A model generated the notes under the pieces. That model searched no databases. It saw nothing but the letters and a program-made list of their open reading frames with translations, and had not been told where the DNA came from. From the NCBI GenBank assembly GCA_028533045.1, contig JAQQAP010000008.1, positions 290,219 to 354,218 of the forward strand: a stretch of 64,000 nt of DNA. The letters run 5' to 3'. This document shows, piece after piece, positions 1 to 8,460 of the stretch. The position numbers were made by a program, and so were the translations under genes. Position 1 is the first letter of the stretch; each line of letters begins with the position of its first letter. The stretch is from Spirochaetales bacterium. GTDB taxonomy: Bacteria; Spirochaetota; Spirochaetia; DSM-2461.

Positions 1-194
1 GACACTTTCCCCGCCTTTTCCACAGCTTCGATGACTTCCCGACCCGCTTCGGAGGAGGCCACCGTCTTTCCCGTAAAAAGAGCAATCCCCCCGGAAGGAA
101 ATTCCTGAATAAGAGAAGAGAGCTGCTTTCGTTCCCCCCATCCAAAAATCAGTCTTTTATTTGTTTTGAGTTCAAAGGGATTTATCATGGCCAT
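1..194 (-). CDS. Iron-containing alcohol dehydrogenase, N-terminal part (cut by window edge)
   Basis: Only the first ~64 residues are in the window. They read NPFELKTNKRLIFGWGER near the start, then a segment ending in ALFTGKTVA, which fits the N-terminal Rossmann-like region of Fe-type (group III) alcohol dehydrogenases that reduce aldehydes or oxidise alcohols with NAD(P)H. Two in-frame ATGs lie at 194 and 188. I chose 194 because an AGGAG (202-206) sits 7 bases upstream. The metal-binding residues lie beyond the window, so substrate cannot be judged. The gene diverges from the 2-hydroxyacid dehydrogenase at 302. An alternative is the related glycerol-1-phosphate or 3-dehydroquinate synthase-like fold. 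Confidence 0.7.
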   Translation of the reverse strand, partial: MAMINPFELKTNKRLIFGWGERKQLSSLIQEFPSGGIALFTGKTVASSEAGREVIEAVEKAGKV

Positions 195-301
195 GGTATC
201 GCTCCTATACAATATCTATTATGGGGGATAAGTTTTTTTTCTTCCACCCTTCCCGGAAAGGGCCCGAAAGAAATATGATAAGGGAACAAGGGAGAATTCC
301 A

Positions 302-1198
302 ATGAACTGTTTTATCGACCCCCACATTAAACTTACCGCCGCCAACGGGGAACGGGCTAAAGCCCTGGGCCTGAACCTGATTCCCTATAGAGCCTCCGAG
401 GTGGACTTCAATTCCATAGAGTACCTTCTTTTCCACAGTCCCCTCCCCGATGATGAGCTAAGGCAGATGAAAAACTGCCGGTACATAGGAGTGAGGGCCC
501 ACAATACGGATTACATCAATAAATCCCTGGCCGAAGCCATGAAGATAGAAGTGAAAGGTCTGAATCGACAGCACGGCGTAACAGCTGTGGCGGAACACAG
601 TTTTGCCCTTATCTTCGCCCTGGCCAAAAACATCAGGGGAGCCCACCAAAACCTTATAGAAGGCAAGTGGCAGGAAGGGCTTCCCCAAAATTTTCAACTC
701 TCCGGAAAAACTCTGGGCATCATTGGCTATGGAGAGATTGGCCGCAGGGTAGCTCAAATGGGCGAGGCTCTGGGGATGAAAATTGCCCTAGCCCAAAGTC
801 CCCGCAGCCTAAAACCGGGCAATTTAAGTGTGGAAGAGGTCCTGGTCCAGTCGGATGTGCTAAGCCTACACCTCTCCACAAGCAAGGAGAACCGACACTA
901 TCTGAACCGGGAACGGCTTAAACTTATGAAGAAGGGATCTATCCTGATTAATACCGCCCGGGCGTCTGTGGTGGACTATGAAGCCCTGGAGGAAGAAATC
1001 AGTCTGGGCCGATTTTGGGGTGTGGGACTCGATGTGTATGATGATGAGCCGGTCGAAAATTCAGCCTTTAAACAATATTCCAACGTCATACTCACCCCCC
1101 ACATAGGCTACAGGACCGGAGAAACCCTGGAGAATATGAACGGGGAGCTTCTGGAAAACCTTAAAGATTATCTGAATCAACAGAAAACTATAGATTAG
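302..1198 (+). CDS. D-isomer-specific 2-hydroxyacid dehydrogenase
   Basis: A 298-residue NAD-dependent dehydrogenase of the D-2-hydroxyacid family, which interconverts 2-oxoacids and D-2-hydroxyacids. Visible motifs are the Rossmann GYGEIGRRV loop (GxGxxG) in the middle, the catalytic Arg region INTARASVVD, and the C-terminal catalytic His in TPHIGYRTGE. The reading frame is open from ATG 221, but ATG 302 is preferred: it follows a GGGAG at about 290-294, and the extra 27 residues are Phe/Arg-rich with no family match. The N-terminal domain is shorter than in typical 320-residue members. Substrate (lactate, glycerate or phosphoerythronate type) cannot be assigned from sequence alone. Confidence 0.85.
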   Translation: MNCFIDPHIKLTAANGERAKALGLNLIPYRASEVDFNSIEYLLFHSPLPDDELRQMKNCRYIGVRAHNTDYINKSLAEAMKIEVKGLNRQHGVTAVAEHSFALIFALAKNIRGAHQNLIEGKWQEGLPQNFQLSGKTLGIIGYGEIGRRVAQMGEALGMKIALAQSPRSLKPGNLSVEEVLVQSDVLSLHLSTSKENRHYLNRERLKLMKKGSILINTARASVVDYEALEEEISLGRFWGVGLDVYDDEPVENSAFKQYSNVILTPHIGYRTGETLENMNGELLENLKDYLNQQKTID

Positions 1199-1226
1199 CC
1201 GTCCAAATAGCGCTATAGTTAAGCCT

Positions 1227-1673
1227 ATGGATAAAGTGACCTTTTTCTGGCTCATAATGGGAGCCCTTCTGCTTCTGGCGGAAATCGCCGTTCCCGGCTT
1301 CATTCTGTTTTTCTTTGGCGTGGGCGCCCTGCTCACTCTGGCCACAGTCAAACTCCTTCCCTTCTTGAACGATATTTTTTGGGTACAACTCATTATTTGG
1401 GTAACCTACTCGGCGGTGCTTCTTTTCTTTTTACGCAACCGCTTTTCCGGCACCTTTAAAGGACGCATGTTCCAAACGGAAAAGGATGACTGGCTGGGCC
1501 AGGAAGCGGAAGTGATAGACCCCATCACTCCGGAAGAACCGGGGCGCATAAAGTTTCGCGGCACCACCTGGACCGCCCATGCCGATTCGGCCATAGAAAA
1601 GGGTGAGACCGTAATAATCAAGGAAAAAAGCGACACCGAATCTCTCGGGTTTGTCGTAAAAAAGGAGATATAA
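1227..1673 (+). CDS. NfeD-like membrane protein
   Basis: A 148-residue protein with two or three hydrophobic segments in the first ~70 residues and a soluble C-terminal domain (about 85-145) of the NfeD OB-fold type (GQEAEVIDPITPEEPGRIKF, then a GETVIIKE strand). Short NfeD proteins are encoded beside SPFH/stomatin-like proteins and are thought to partner them in membrane microdomains. Here the gene is followed directly by two SPFH genes: its stop ends at 1673 and the next ATG begins at 1674. A TATAGT at 1214-1219 lies only 7 bases before the ATG and no Shine-Dalgarno is visible, so the transcript may be leaderless. Confidence 0.8.
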   Translation: MDKVTFFWLIMGALLLLAEIAVPGFILFFFGVGALLTLATVKLLPFLNDIFWVQLIIWVTYSAVLLFFLRNRFSGTFKGRMFQTEKDDWLGQEAEVIDPITPEEPGRIKFRGTTWTAHADSAIEKGETVIIKEKSDTESLGFVVKKEI

Positions 1674-2585
1674 ATGATAGGAACACTGATTCTTATTGTT
1701 CTGGTAATCATCCTGCTTCTGAAGATGGTGAAAATCGTCCCGGAACAGGAAGCGTGGATTATCGAGCAGTTCGGAAAGTACCAGAAAACTCTGGCCGCCG
1801 GTCTGCACTTGATCATCCCCATTGTCCAGAAAGCGGCTTACAAAGTGAATCTGAAGGAAGAAGTTATCGATGTTCTCCCCCAGGTTTGTATTACCAACGA
1901 CAACGTACAGGTTTCTGTTGACGGAATTCTGTATATTAAGGTCATAGAGCCGGAGAAAGCCTGTTACGGTATCGAAAACTACCGTTACGCCACCAGCCAG
2001 CTCGCCCAGACCACCATGCGTTCCGAGGTTGGTAAAATCGAGCTGGACAAGACCTTTTCCGAGCGGGACACGATCAACAACGCCGTTGTAAAGGCCGTTG
2101 ACGAAGCGAGCGATCCCTGGGGAATCAAGGTAACCCGCTACGAGATCAAGAACCTGGATCCCACCGATTCGGTACGGGAAGCGATGGAGCAGCAGATGAC
2201 CGCCGAGCGGGACAAGCGTGCGGACATCCTCGAATCGGACGGAGTAAAGCAGGCCCAGATTAACGAATCAAAGGGCGCCCGGGAAGAAGCAATTAACTAT
2301 TCCAAGGGTGAACGGCAGAAGCGGATTAACGAAGCCGAAGGGGAAGCCAAGGCTATTGAGGTCCAGGCGGAAGCCACCGCAGAAGGTATCAAGCTGATTG
2401 CGGAAGCCTTAAACCAGCCTAATGGAGACAAGGCCAAGAAGATCCGTATCATCAACAAATACACCAAGCAGCTCGGGGAGATCCTCGATACGGCCGAAAC
2501 CCAGGTTATTCCCCTGGAAGCGGCTCAGGTTAAATCACTCCTGCAGACCGTCATTCCGGCGGTAGTAGAAAAGGGAGGTAAATAA
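1674..2585 (+). CDS. SPFH/band 7 (stomatin/paraslipin-like) membrane protein 1
   Basis: A 303-residue protein with one N-terminal hydrophobic segment (residues 2-20), then an SPFH domain (about 20-180: VPEQEAWIIEQFGKY, KEEVIDVLPQ, DPWGIKVTRYEIKNL), then an Ala/Glu/Lys-rich coiled coil (about 180-250) and a short C-terminal tail. Such proteins oligomerise on the membrane and organise or protect membrane proteins. It starts at the base after the NfeD stop and overlaps the second SPFH gene at TAATG (2583-2587), so the three are surely one operon with coupled translation. It is clearly paralogous to the next gene. Confidence 0.88.
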   Translation: MIGTLILIVLVIILLLKMVKIVPEQEAWIIEQFGKYQKTLAAGLHLIIPIVQKAAYKVNLKEEVIDVLPQVCITNDNVQVSVDGILYIKVIEPEKACYGIENYRYATSQLAQTTMRSEVGKIELDKTFSERDTINNAVVKAVDEASDPWGIKVTRYEIKNLDPTDSVREAMEQQMTAERDKRADILESDGVKQAQINESKGAREEAINYSKGERQKRINEAEGEAKAIEVQAEATAEGIKLIAEALNQPNGDKAKKIRIINKYTKQLGEILDTAETQVIPLEAAQVKSLLQTVIPAVVEKGGK

Positions 2586-3529
2586 TGACTATACAGGATT
2601 TGTACCCCATCCTCGTTGTGGCAGCAATTATTATTGCGGTCATCACTTTCTTTAAATGTATCCGCATCGTACCGGCCAAGCAGGCCTGGGTTGTAGAGCG
2701 GCTCGGTAAATATTCCAGCACCCTGGAAGCGGGATTTCATGTGCTCATTCCCTTCATCGACAAGGTGCGCTATAAGCACAGCCTTAAGGAAAAGGCCCTG
2801 GACGTTCCGGTCCAGCCCTGTTTTACCGAGGACAATGTGCGGATTTTCGTGGACGGCGTTCTCTACCTTCAGGTAGTGGACCCGGTAAGAGCCAGCTATG
2901 GCATTACCAAAGCCCTGCGGACTCCGGGAATCAAGGATTACGAATACGCCACGGTTCAGCTGGCCCAGACCATGATGCGTTCCGTTATTGGTAAGATGGA
3001 ACTGGACACCACCTTTGAAGAGCGTGATGCCATTAACTCCGCCATCGTACAGAGCGTGGATGAGGCGAGCGACCCCTGGGGCATCAAGGTCTCCCGTTAC
3101 GAGATCCAGAACATCCAGGTACCCAACTCCATCCTCAACACCATGGAGAAGCAGATGCAGGCCGAGCGTGAAAGACGAGCGGTTATCCTCGAATCGGAAG
3201 GTTCCATGACCAGCCGGATTAACCGGTCCCAGGGTGAAATGGAGCGGATGATAAACGAATCGGAAGGGGCTAAGGAGAAGCTGATAAACGAAGCGGAAGG
3301 TAAAGCCGCCGAGATTATCGCCGTATCCCGGGCTACCGCCGCCAGTATCTCCAAAGTGGCCGGAGCTATTACTCTGGCCGGCGGAGAAGAGGCTGCCTCC
3401 CTCCAGGTGGTGGAAGACTTTATCGATCAGATGAAGAAACTCGCCAAGAAGGACAGCAAGATTATTCTGCCCATGGACTTGGGGAACCTTTCCATGGTGG
3501 AAGATAAGATTAAATCTACCCTGTCCTAA
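2585..3529 (+). CDS. SPFH/band 7 (stomatin/paraslipin-like) membrane protein 2
   Basis: A 314-residue paralogue of the preceding gene: N-terminal transmembrane segment, SPFH domain (VPAKQAWVVERLGKYSSTL, DPWGIKVSRYEIQNI), Glu/Arg-rich coiled coil, and a distinct C-terminus (LPMDLGNLSMVEDKIKSTL). Compared with copy 1 it carries a short extra stretch around residues 108-116 (the region of LRTPGIKDY). The ATG overlaps the stop of copy 1. Two non-identical SPFH proteins in tandem suggest a hetero-oligomeric ring with the NfeD partner, which is inference. Confidence 0.88.
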   Translation: MTIQDLYPILVVAAIIIAVITFFKCIRIVPAKQAWVVERLGKYSSTLEAGFHVLIPFIDKVRYKHSLKEKALDVPVQPCFTEDNVRIFVDGVLYLQVVDPVRASYGITKALRTPGIKDYEYATVQLAQTMMRSVIGKMELDTTFEERDAINSAIVQSVDEASDPWGIKVSRYEIQNIQVPNSILNTMEKQMQAERERRAVILESEGSMTSRINRSQGEMERMINESEGAKEKLINEAEGKAAEIIAVSRATAASISKVAGAITLAGGEEAASLQVVEDFIDQMKKLAKKDSKIILPMDLGNLSMVEDKIKSTLS

Positions 3530-3555
3530 GTGGCTAGGTATACTTAATACTCTTT

Positions 3556-3589
3556 GCCCCGAGGCTGGCTTTGCAAGCGGCTTCGGGGC
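3556..3589. other. Inverted repeat, possible weak terminator
   Basis: GCCCCGAGGCTGG pairs with the complementary CAAGCGGCTTCGGGGC region across about nine loop bases (12 pairs including G-U). It lies between the convergent SPFH2 gene and the scramblase-like gene. There is no clear U-run on either side, so a terminator role is only suggested by position. Confidence 0.35.
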
Positions 3590-3598
3590 TGGGGGATC

Positions 3599-4189
3599 TT
3601 ACTCTTTCAACACCATATCAATACACATTACTGCGGCCAGAATCAATTTCCTTACCTCGTCATTTTCCGGGACATGCTCAAAAATCTCAAGCATATAGTT
3701 ATCGGCCGTGGTAAATAATTCTTTGCCTAAACCGTTCCATTTTTTAGAAACATGGGCCAAATCTTTTCCATCATTCTTAAAATAGAACTCCCATCCCGTC
3801 CATTTCCCTTCAAGTTTACAGAGGGACTCATGGCGGCTTCCGAGCACTTCAAAAGCCCCGCCAATGGAAAAAAGTTTCTGCTCAAAACTTCCAATGAGCT
3901 TATCCGCTTCATCTTTTACGACTACTTTTGAAAGAAAGAGAGAAACACCTCTTTGGATTTTTATTAGTGTTTGCCCCTCGGGCGTGCTTATTTGGATATC
4001 AAAAGGCGTCATGCGCTTATAGTCGGAAAAGCGAAACATTTTTGTAAAAAAACCAAGATTCGGTTCACGGCATTCCAATATAATTTCCCCTGTAGAGGGA
4101 TCATAGATATCATAGTTATTAGCGGCCTTAAATAGACCGACATGTTCCTTAACGAGAAATAAGTTCTTATTTAAAACAGGATTTTCCAT
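3599..4189 (-). CDS. LURP-one-related / phospholipid scramblase-like protein
   Basis: A 196-residue protein resembling the LURP-one/scramblase-related fold. It has a repeated pattern of beta strands with YDIYDPSTGEIILEC near the start, FDIQISTPEGQTLIKIQRG in the middle, and a hydrophobic C-terminal helix (ILAAVMCIDMVL, about 181-192) typical of this family. No catalytic residues are recognisable and bacterial members have no settled function. An AAGGAG lies about 11 bases upstream of the ATG. It converges on the SPFH operon and appears monocistronic. Confidence 0.6.
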   Translation of the reverse strand: MENPVLNKNLFLVKEHVGLFKAANNYDIYDPSTGEIILECREPNLGFFTKMFRFSDYKRMTPFDIQISTPEGQTLIKIQRGVSLFLSKVVVKDEADKLIGSFEQKLFSIGGAFEVLGSRHESLCKLEGKWTGWEFYFKNDGKDLAHVSKKWNGLGKELFTTADNYMLEIFEHVPENDEVRKLILAAVMCIDMVLKE

Positions 4190-4308
4190 TATAATTCCAG
4201 CTCCTTAGATGACAAAACACTAACATAAACAGTAAAGGATAACCATACACAGCCTAAGGTTTTTCTTCAAATCCGTTTGACCTGTCACGTAGAATCCCGA
4301 TTTTAATA

Positions 4309-4338
4309 TTGGATTAGCTCACTTTATTCACTTATACT
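4309..4338 (+). promoter_or_regulatory. Promoter for the 4348 methyltransferase
   Basis: TTGGAT (4309-4314), an 18-base spacer, and TATACT (4333-4338). The ATG is only 9 bases past the -10, so the transcript would have almost no leader; no Shine-Dalgarno is seen. Confidence 0.45.
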
Positions 4339-4347
4339 TGAAATAGA

Positions 4348-5079
4348 ATGAATATCTACAGCCTGATTGCCGACGAATACGACAGTCTCTTCCCCCACCC
4401 CCGGGCTAAAACGGACTTTGTGGAGAAGCTGATTCCCGACGGCCCCTCATCCCTGTTGGATTTGGGGTGCGCCACAGGGGAACTTCTTCTTTCCCTGGTC
4501 AAAGAGGAGCGGGAGTTAACAGGAATAGACCTGGACGGAGAGATGGTGGCACGGGCTGTAGCCAAATCGGCCGAACGGGAAGGGGGTGACAGGGCCCGCT
4601 TTCTCCAATTCGAGATGAACAGCTATCTGGAACACGGGGAGAAATTCAGCCTTGACCTGATTCTCTGCTTTGGCAACACTCTGGCCTATCTGGAAGGACC
4701 GGAGGAGCTGGAAGATTTCCTGTACGGCGCCTTCGCCCTTCTCAGGCCCCAGGGACAGGTAGTCATTCAAATCCTTAACTATGACAATCCCGCCATGAAT
4801 GAGGACTTTAGCTTCCCCGAGCTTCACACGGAAAGAGTAAAGTTTGCCCGATCCTATTCGGCGGGGCCGGAGGGCAGTCTTCTCTTCCATACGGATTACA
4901 CCAATTCGGCCACGGGAGAAGTCTCATCGGACATTCACCGCCTCTATCCTTTCAAAGAGGAAGAGATAAAAAAAGCCGCCGCAAAGGCCGGATTCAGACG
5001 ATTCCAGGCTTACGGAGGCTATAGTTTTGAGGAGACGCGGGAAAAGGATTTTTCCCGGCTCTTTCTCCTCAAAAAGTAA
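4348..5079 (+). CDS. Class I SAM-dependent methyltransferase
   Basis: A 243-residue Rossmann-fold methyltransferase. Motif I is LLDLGCATGELLLSL (about 36-50), motif II the acidic GIDLDGEM, and motif IV the LILCFGNTLAYL region. The C-terminal ~100 residues are beta-rich and may recognise the substrate, which cannot be named (small molecule or tRNA/protein are all possible). The gene stands alone and converges with the PRPP synthetase gene two bases past its stop. Confidence 0.75.
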   Translation: MNIYSLIADEYDSLFPHPRAKTDFVEKLIPDGPSSLLDLGCATGELLLSLVKEERELTGIDLDGEMVARAVAKSAEREGGDRARFLQFEMNSYLEHGEKFSLDLILCFGNTLAYLEGPEELEDFLYGAFALLRPQGQVVIQILNYDNPAMNEDFSFPELHTERVKFARSYSAGPEGSLLFHTDYTNSATGEVSSDIHRLYPFKEEEIKKAAAKAGFRRFQAYGGYSFEETREKDFSRLFLLKK

Positions 5080-5081
5080 CT

Positions 5082-6248
5082 CTAATGATGAGCCCCGTAC
5101 TTTCCTTTCCAACGGGGGTTTTTCGAAGAGATATCCTCTACAAAGTGGGGCATTTTCAAACCGCCCGATTCGGGCTGGAGGTTCATAAAAAGATTATGGG
5201 CTATCCAGCGGGAAATTCTCAAAACAACCATTTTATGACGAAGCCGTCCCTGTTCATCCCGATTAAGAATAGCCGGAATGGTATTGGTGGTAACGATCTC
5301 ATCAATTACAGGGTCATCGAGCAGAGCCCGACCTTCCCGGGAAGAGTAGAAGTGGGTAACCAGGAAGATAATCTTTCGCGGTTTAGCCTTACGGATAACC
5401 TTGCAGGTCTCCAAAATCGTCCGCCCCGTACGTACCATATCGTCTACAACAACAATGTCCTTACCTTCGATATCTCCCAACTGTAGGGGAGAACAGGTAG
5501 CCGGTTGTACAATTACTTCCCGCTCGCCTCTTCGTTCCTTGCTCATACGCAAATAGCCCACCGGTTTTTCCGTAAACTGCTCGGCCAGCTGGGTGGCGAA
5601 CTCGTGGGCTCCTTTGTCGGGAGCACAGATAATCAGGTCGTCCAGATTCACAATATCGCTGGATTTGAGGTAGTCCGCATAAAGGTCTACGGGCCTCAGG
5701 TCCACGAACATGCCGTCAAAGTGCTCCTGGTAGAGCATACGGAGGGAGAAGGGACTGTGGTTATGAACGGTAAAAACCTGATTCACTCCGGCTTCCCTCA
5801 GAAGGTCGGCGTAAAGTTTGGCCGAAAAGGGTTGGCCGTCGAACTTCTCGTAATCCACGCTGTCCCTGGTAAAGAGGGTCTGCCCGTATTCGGGCCGGGG
5901 TCCTCTATCCTGGGCACTAAAAAACAGGTCCGGCTCCAAAAGAGATACCCGTTCGGCACCGTTTTCCCGAGCCGCCCGGGCGATTAGCAGATTGTGCATG
6001 GCCAGTTCGTTTCGATTCATTCTGGGGGAAGAGGTACTGACGATAAGCACTTTTTGCCCTTCCAGACGACGGCCTATCATGTTCTTGTCCTCCCTGTCCC
6101 CAAAAATATAACGGGGGCAGAATTCGCTGTTGTGAAAGGTCTTGAGGGCTATAAGATCCTGATAGTTCTCTTTTTGGCCCAGATGATGAGCAATATCGGC
6201 GACAAAGACGCTGTCCGCATAGTTACCTACAACGAGGGTTTTATTCAT
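5082..6248 (-). CDS. prs: Ribose-phosphate pyrophosphokinase (PRPP synthetase)
   Basis: A 388-residue, two-lobed phosphoribosyltransferase-fold protein that makes PRPP from ribose 5-phosphate and ATP. Recognisable are the DLFFSAQDRG segment (counterpart of the usual FPYARQD), CAPDKGAHE (pyrophosphate-loop region), and the PRPP-binding loop VVVDDMVRTGRTI near residue 270. It is ~70 residues longer than classical bacterial Prs, and the loop has RTGRT where most enzymes have a D/T-rich sequence, matching a divergent long subgroup seen in spirochaetes. A GGGAG sits upstream of the ATG. PRPP feeds the apt product encoded at 37.8 kb. Confidence 0.75.
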   Translation of the reverse strand: MNKTLVVGNYADSVFVADIAHHLGQKENYQDLIALKTFHNSEFCPRYIFGDREDKNMIGRRLEGQKVLIVSTSSPRMNRNELAMHNLLIARAARENGAERVSLLEPDLFFSAQDRGPRPEYGQTLFTRDSVDYEKFDGQPFSAKLYADLLREAGVNQVFTVHNHSPFSLRMLYQEHFDGMFVDLRPVDLYADYLKSSDIVNLDDLIICAPDKGAHEFATQLAEQFTEKPVGYLRMSKERRGEREVIVQPATCSPLQLGDIEGKDIVVVDDMVRTGRTILETCKVIRKAKPRKIIFLVTHFYSSREGRALLDDPVIDEIVTTNTIPAILNRDEQGRLRHKMVVLRISRWIAHNLFMNLQPESGGLKMPHFVEDISSKNPRWKGKYGAHH

Positions 6249-6273
6249 TAATCATTTTCTCCCGGTATGATAA

Positions 6274-6308
6274 TAAAAAAGGCGGCACCGAACAAAGCCG
6301 GGCCGCCT
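6274..6308 (-). terminator. Rho-independent terminator of glyA
   Basis: On the minus strand AGGCGGC pairs with GCCGCCT across a ~15-base loop, followed by a run of T. It lies just after the glyA stop and before the prs start, so glyA probably ends here. Confidence 0.8.
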
Positions 6309-6313
6309 GTGAT

Positions 6314-7816
6314 TTAGCAAAATGCCTTTTCTAGAATTTCCAGATCAATCTCCGGATAGAGAACGAACTGGTCCAACAATGCCTTAACTCGGCCCTTGGC
6401 TTCTTCTACCACGGCGCTGTCAATGATGTACTTGGCCTTGCTCTTCTTACCGGCGTTAGCACCCTTTGTGAGCACAGTAGGCTCGGCAGCCTTAAGTACA
6501 GTAGCCAGAACATCGGCAATCACGTCCATCTGTTCTGTGCCCATACCCAAAGAAGTCAGGGCCGCTGTTCCCAGTCTCAGACCGCTGGTGTACCAGGGGC
6601 CGTTGGCATCAAAGGGAAGGGAGTTTCTGTTCAAGGTGATGCCACACTCACGAACAATGCTTTCCGCCTGACGACCGGTAAGGCCCAGAGGAGTTACGTC
6701 GATGAGGAAGAGGTGGTTATCGGTCCCGCCGGTGGCTACGGTCAGTCCCTTGTCGATACATGCCTGGGCCAGGGCCTGGCAGTTTTCTACGATCTTCTTG
6801 GCGTAGTCTTTGAATTCGGGCTGGGCCGCTTCGGTAAAGGCGACAGCCTTGGCTGCCATTACGTGAGGAAGGGGACCGCCCATGGCGATGGGACAGGCCT
6901 TGTCTACGGCTTCGGCAAATTCTTCGTCACAAAGAACCATACCGCCTCGGGGACCGCGAAGGGTCTTGTGGGTGGTGGTGGTAACAACCTGGGCGTGGGG
7001 GAAGGGATTAAAATCACCTTCAAAGATTCCCCCGGCTACAAGACCGGCGAAGTGAGCCATATCTACCATAAATACGGCGCCGCACTTGTCGGCGATTTCC
7101 CGCATTCTCTTGAAGTTCACCTTTCGGGGGTAGGCGGAGTATCCGGTAAGGAATATGAGCGGCTTGAGTTCCATAGCCATTTCTTCAATGGCGTCGTAAT
7201 CAAGGAGGCCGGTCTCTTTATCTACAGTGTAGGTATAGGCGTCAAAAAGCTGAGCCGAAACGTTATGTCGGTAACCGTGGGTCAGGTGACCACCGGAGTA
7301 ATAATCCAGTCCCAAAAGCTTCTGGTTACCCAGTTCGGCCCGAATCTTGTTCCAGTCTTCCTGGCTCAGGTGGGAGGGGTTCATATCGCCGATTTTTTCC
7401 AGGGCGGGAACTTCCACTTTAGCGTTGAGAATAGCCAGGTAAGCAATGAGGTTGGCGTCCGCACCGGCGTGGGGCTGAACAAAAGCGTGGTCACAACCGA
7501 ATAGTTCGCAAGCCTTCTTGGCGGCGTAGTCTTCTATGGAGTCTACGTTGTCGCAACCGGCGTAAAAACGGTGCCAGGGAAAACCCTCGGCGTATTTGTC
7601 GGTAAGGAGGTTTCCCATGGCCAGCTGGCTGGAAAGGGAGGAGAAGTTCTCGCTGGCAATCAGCTTAAGGTAGCTTCTCTGGTCGGCCAGTTCCTTTACG
7701 GTGGCTGCGGCTACTTCCGGGGCTACTTCGGCCACTTTGGTAAGGGAAGCCAGGTAGGCGATAAAACCGGGATCGGGATTGTCCGTACTCTTAAGGTAGT
7801 CATGAAATACACTCAT
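6314..7816 (-). CDS. glyA: Serine hydroxymethyltransferase
   Basis: A 500-residue PLP enzyme converting serine and tetrahydrofolate to glycine and methylene-tetrahydrofolate, the main source of one-carbon units. Motifs: LKLIASENFSS near residue 50, the YAGCDNVD substrate region, the PLP-lysine motif TTTTHKTLRGPRGG at about 280-290, and SGLRLGTAALTSLGM near the C-terminus. It is ~80 residues longer than E. coli GlyA because of insertions after residue 140 and near 215, the size seen in spirochaetes and chlamydiae. It has its own strong promoter (7936-7964) and a ~113-base structured leader, and ends at a hairpin terminator, so it is monocistronic. Confidence 0.95.
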   Translation of the reverse strand: MSVFHDYLKSTDNPDPGFIAYLASLTKVAEVAPEVAAATVKELADQRSYLKLIASENFSSLSSQLAMGNLLTDKYAEGFPWHRFYAGCDNVDSIEDYAAKKACELFGCDHAFVQPHAGADANLIAYLAILNAKVEVPALEKIGDMNPSHLSQEDWNKIRAELGNQKLLGLDYYSGGHLTHGYRHNVSAQLFDAYTYTVDKETGLLDYDAIEEMAMELKPLIFLTGYSAYPRKVNFKRMREIADKCGAVFMVDMAHFAGLVAGGIFEGDFNPFPHAQVVTTTTHKTLRGPRGGMVLCDEEFAEAVDKACPIAMGGPLPHVMAAKAVAFTEAAQPEFKDYAKKIVENCQALAQACIDKGLTVATGGTDNHLFLIDVTPLGLTGRQAESIVRECGITLNRNSLPFDANGPWYTSGLRLGTAALTSLGMGTEQMDVIADVLATVLKAAEPTVLTKGANAGKKSKAKYIIDSAVVEEAKGRVKALLDQFVLYPEIDLEILEKAFC

Positions 7817-7929
7817 TGTTTACTCCTGATTAATGAAATTAACCGTCTACCCAGACGCACGATAGACAGAGATTATTCCCGATGGTCGATTCCATCCGGG
7901 CGGACAGGCCGCGCTCGCGTCAGTTTCTG
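7817..7929 (-). promoter_or_regulatory. Structured 5' leader of glyA (possible cis-regulatory RNA)
   Basis: The transcript predicted from the 7936-7964 promoter has ~113 untranslated bases. Reading the minus strand, it contains CCC-GATGG...CCATC-GGG (8 pairs with one bulged G) and a second hairpin CGTCT-GGGT-AGACG, then an AGGAG ribosome site. glyA leaders elsewhere often carry ZTP, glycine or folate riboswitches. I could not match any of those consensus cores here, so only the structure is claimed. Confidence 0.4.
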
Positions 7930-7935
7930 GGAGTG

Positions 7936-7964
7936 ATTATACAGAAGGGAAAGGGGATTTTCAA
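7936..7964 (-). promoter_or_regulatory. Sigma-70-type promoter of glyA
   Basis: On the minus strand: TTGAAA (7959-7964), a 17-base spacer and TATAAT (7936-7941). This is one of the best consensus promoters in the window and points at glyA. Confidence 0.8.
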
Positions 7965-8013
7965 GGCGAGAGAGGGTGATGGCCAAGGGGATTTTGGAGA
8001 TTTTAAGATTTTT

Positions 8014-8457
8014 TTATGGAGTCATTGCGGATTTGAGAGTTTTACAAAGGGGAACGATTTCCCCGGGCGGGATGATCTCCTCCGGCGGGGCTTTGAGATA
8101 GTGAAAAACTTTGGCCCCCTTGTAGTCATCATTAAAGTCTTTGTGCTTGGGGACAACATGGAAATGAATATGCTTGAAGCCTTCCGCCTCGGCAAAACAG
8201 AAGATATACTCCCGCTCCGAATGAAAAACTTCCCGCAGGGCGGCAACCAAGCGCTTCTGGATGCGTCCCAGCTCCAGGAATTCAGCTTCGCTTAACTCAT
8301 GCATATTCTCACAATGACGCTTTAGTACAATAACGGTCCAACCCTTGAGAGAAGTGGGATAGGCGTGCTCCACAAGCCAATACTCCCCTTCATAAATCGT
8401 CTCTCCCGGACTAATACGCTTAGCTCCGCTATTAGATTCACAACTCTTACAATTCAT
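8014..8457 (-). CDS. HIT family nucleotide-binding protein
   Basis: A 147-residue histidine-triad protein. The triad HIHFHVV followed by PKHKDF is intact near residues 93-105. HIT proteins hydrolyse or transfer nucleotides (AMP-lysine, Ap4A or related) through the middle His. The N-terminus has CKSC at residues 3-6 and a Cys-poor remainder, so a single metal site is possible but not shown. It starts 3 bases after the stop of the NlpC/P60 gene and is probably co-transcribed with it. Confidence 0.88.
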   Translation of the reverse strand: MNCKSCESNSGAKRISPGETIYEGEYWLVEHAYPTSLKGWTVIVLKRHCENMHELSEAEFLELGRIQKRLVAALREVFHSEREYIFCFAEAEGFKHIHFHVVPKHKDFNDDYKGAKVFHYLKAPPEEIIPPGEIVPLCKTLKSAMTP

Positions 8458-8460
8458 TTC

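Noticed and set aside
5085..5987. Plus-strand open frames across prs
   Set aside because: Antisense to a convincing PRPP synthetase; no motifs, no ribosome sites.
6713..7504. Long open frame on the plus strand inside glyA
   Set aside because: It is antisense to a full-length, motif-complete GlyA and reads as Gly/Val-rich nonsense with no family pattern.
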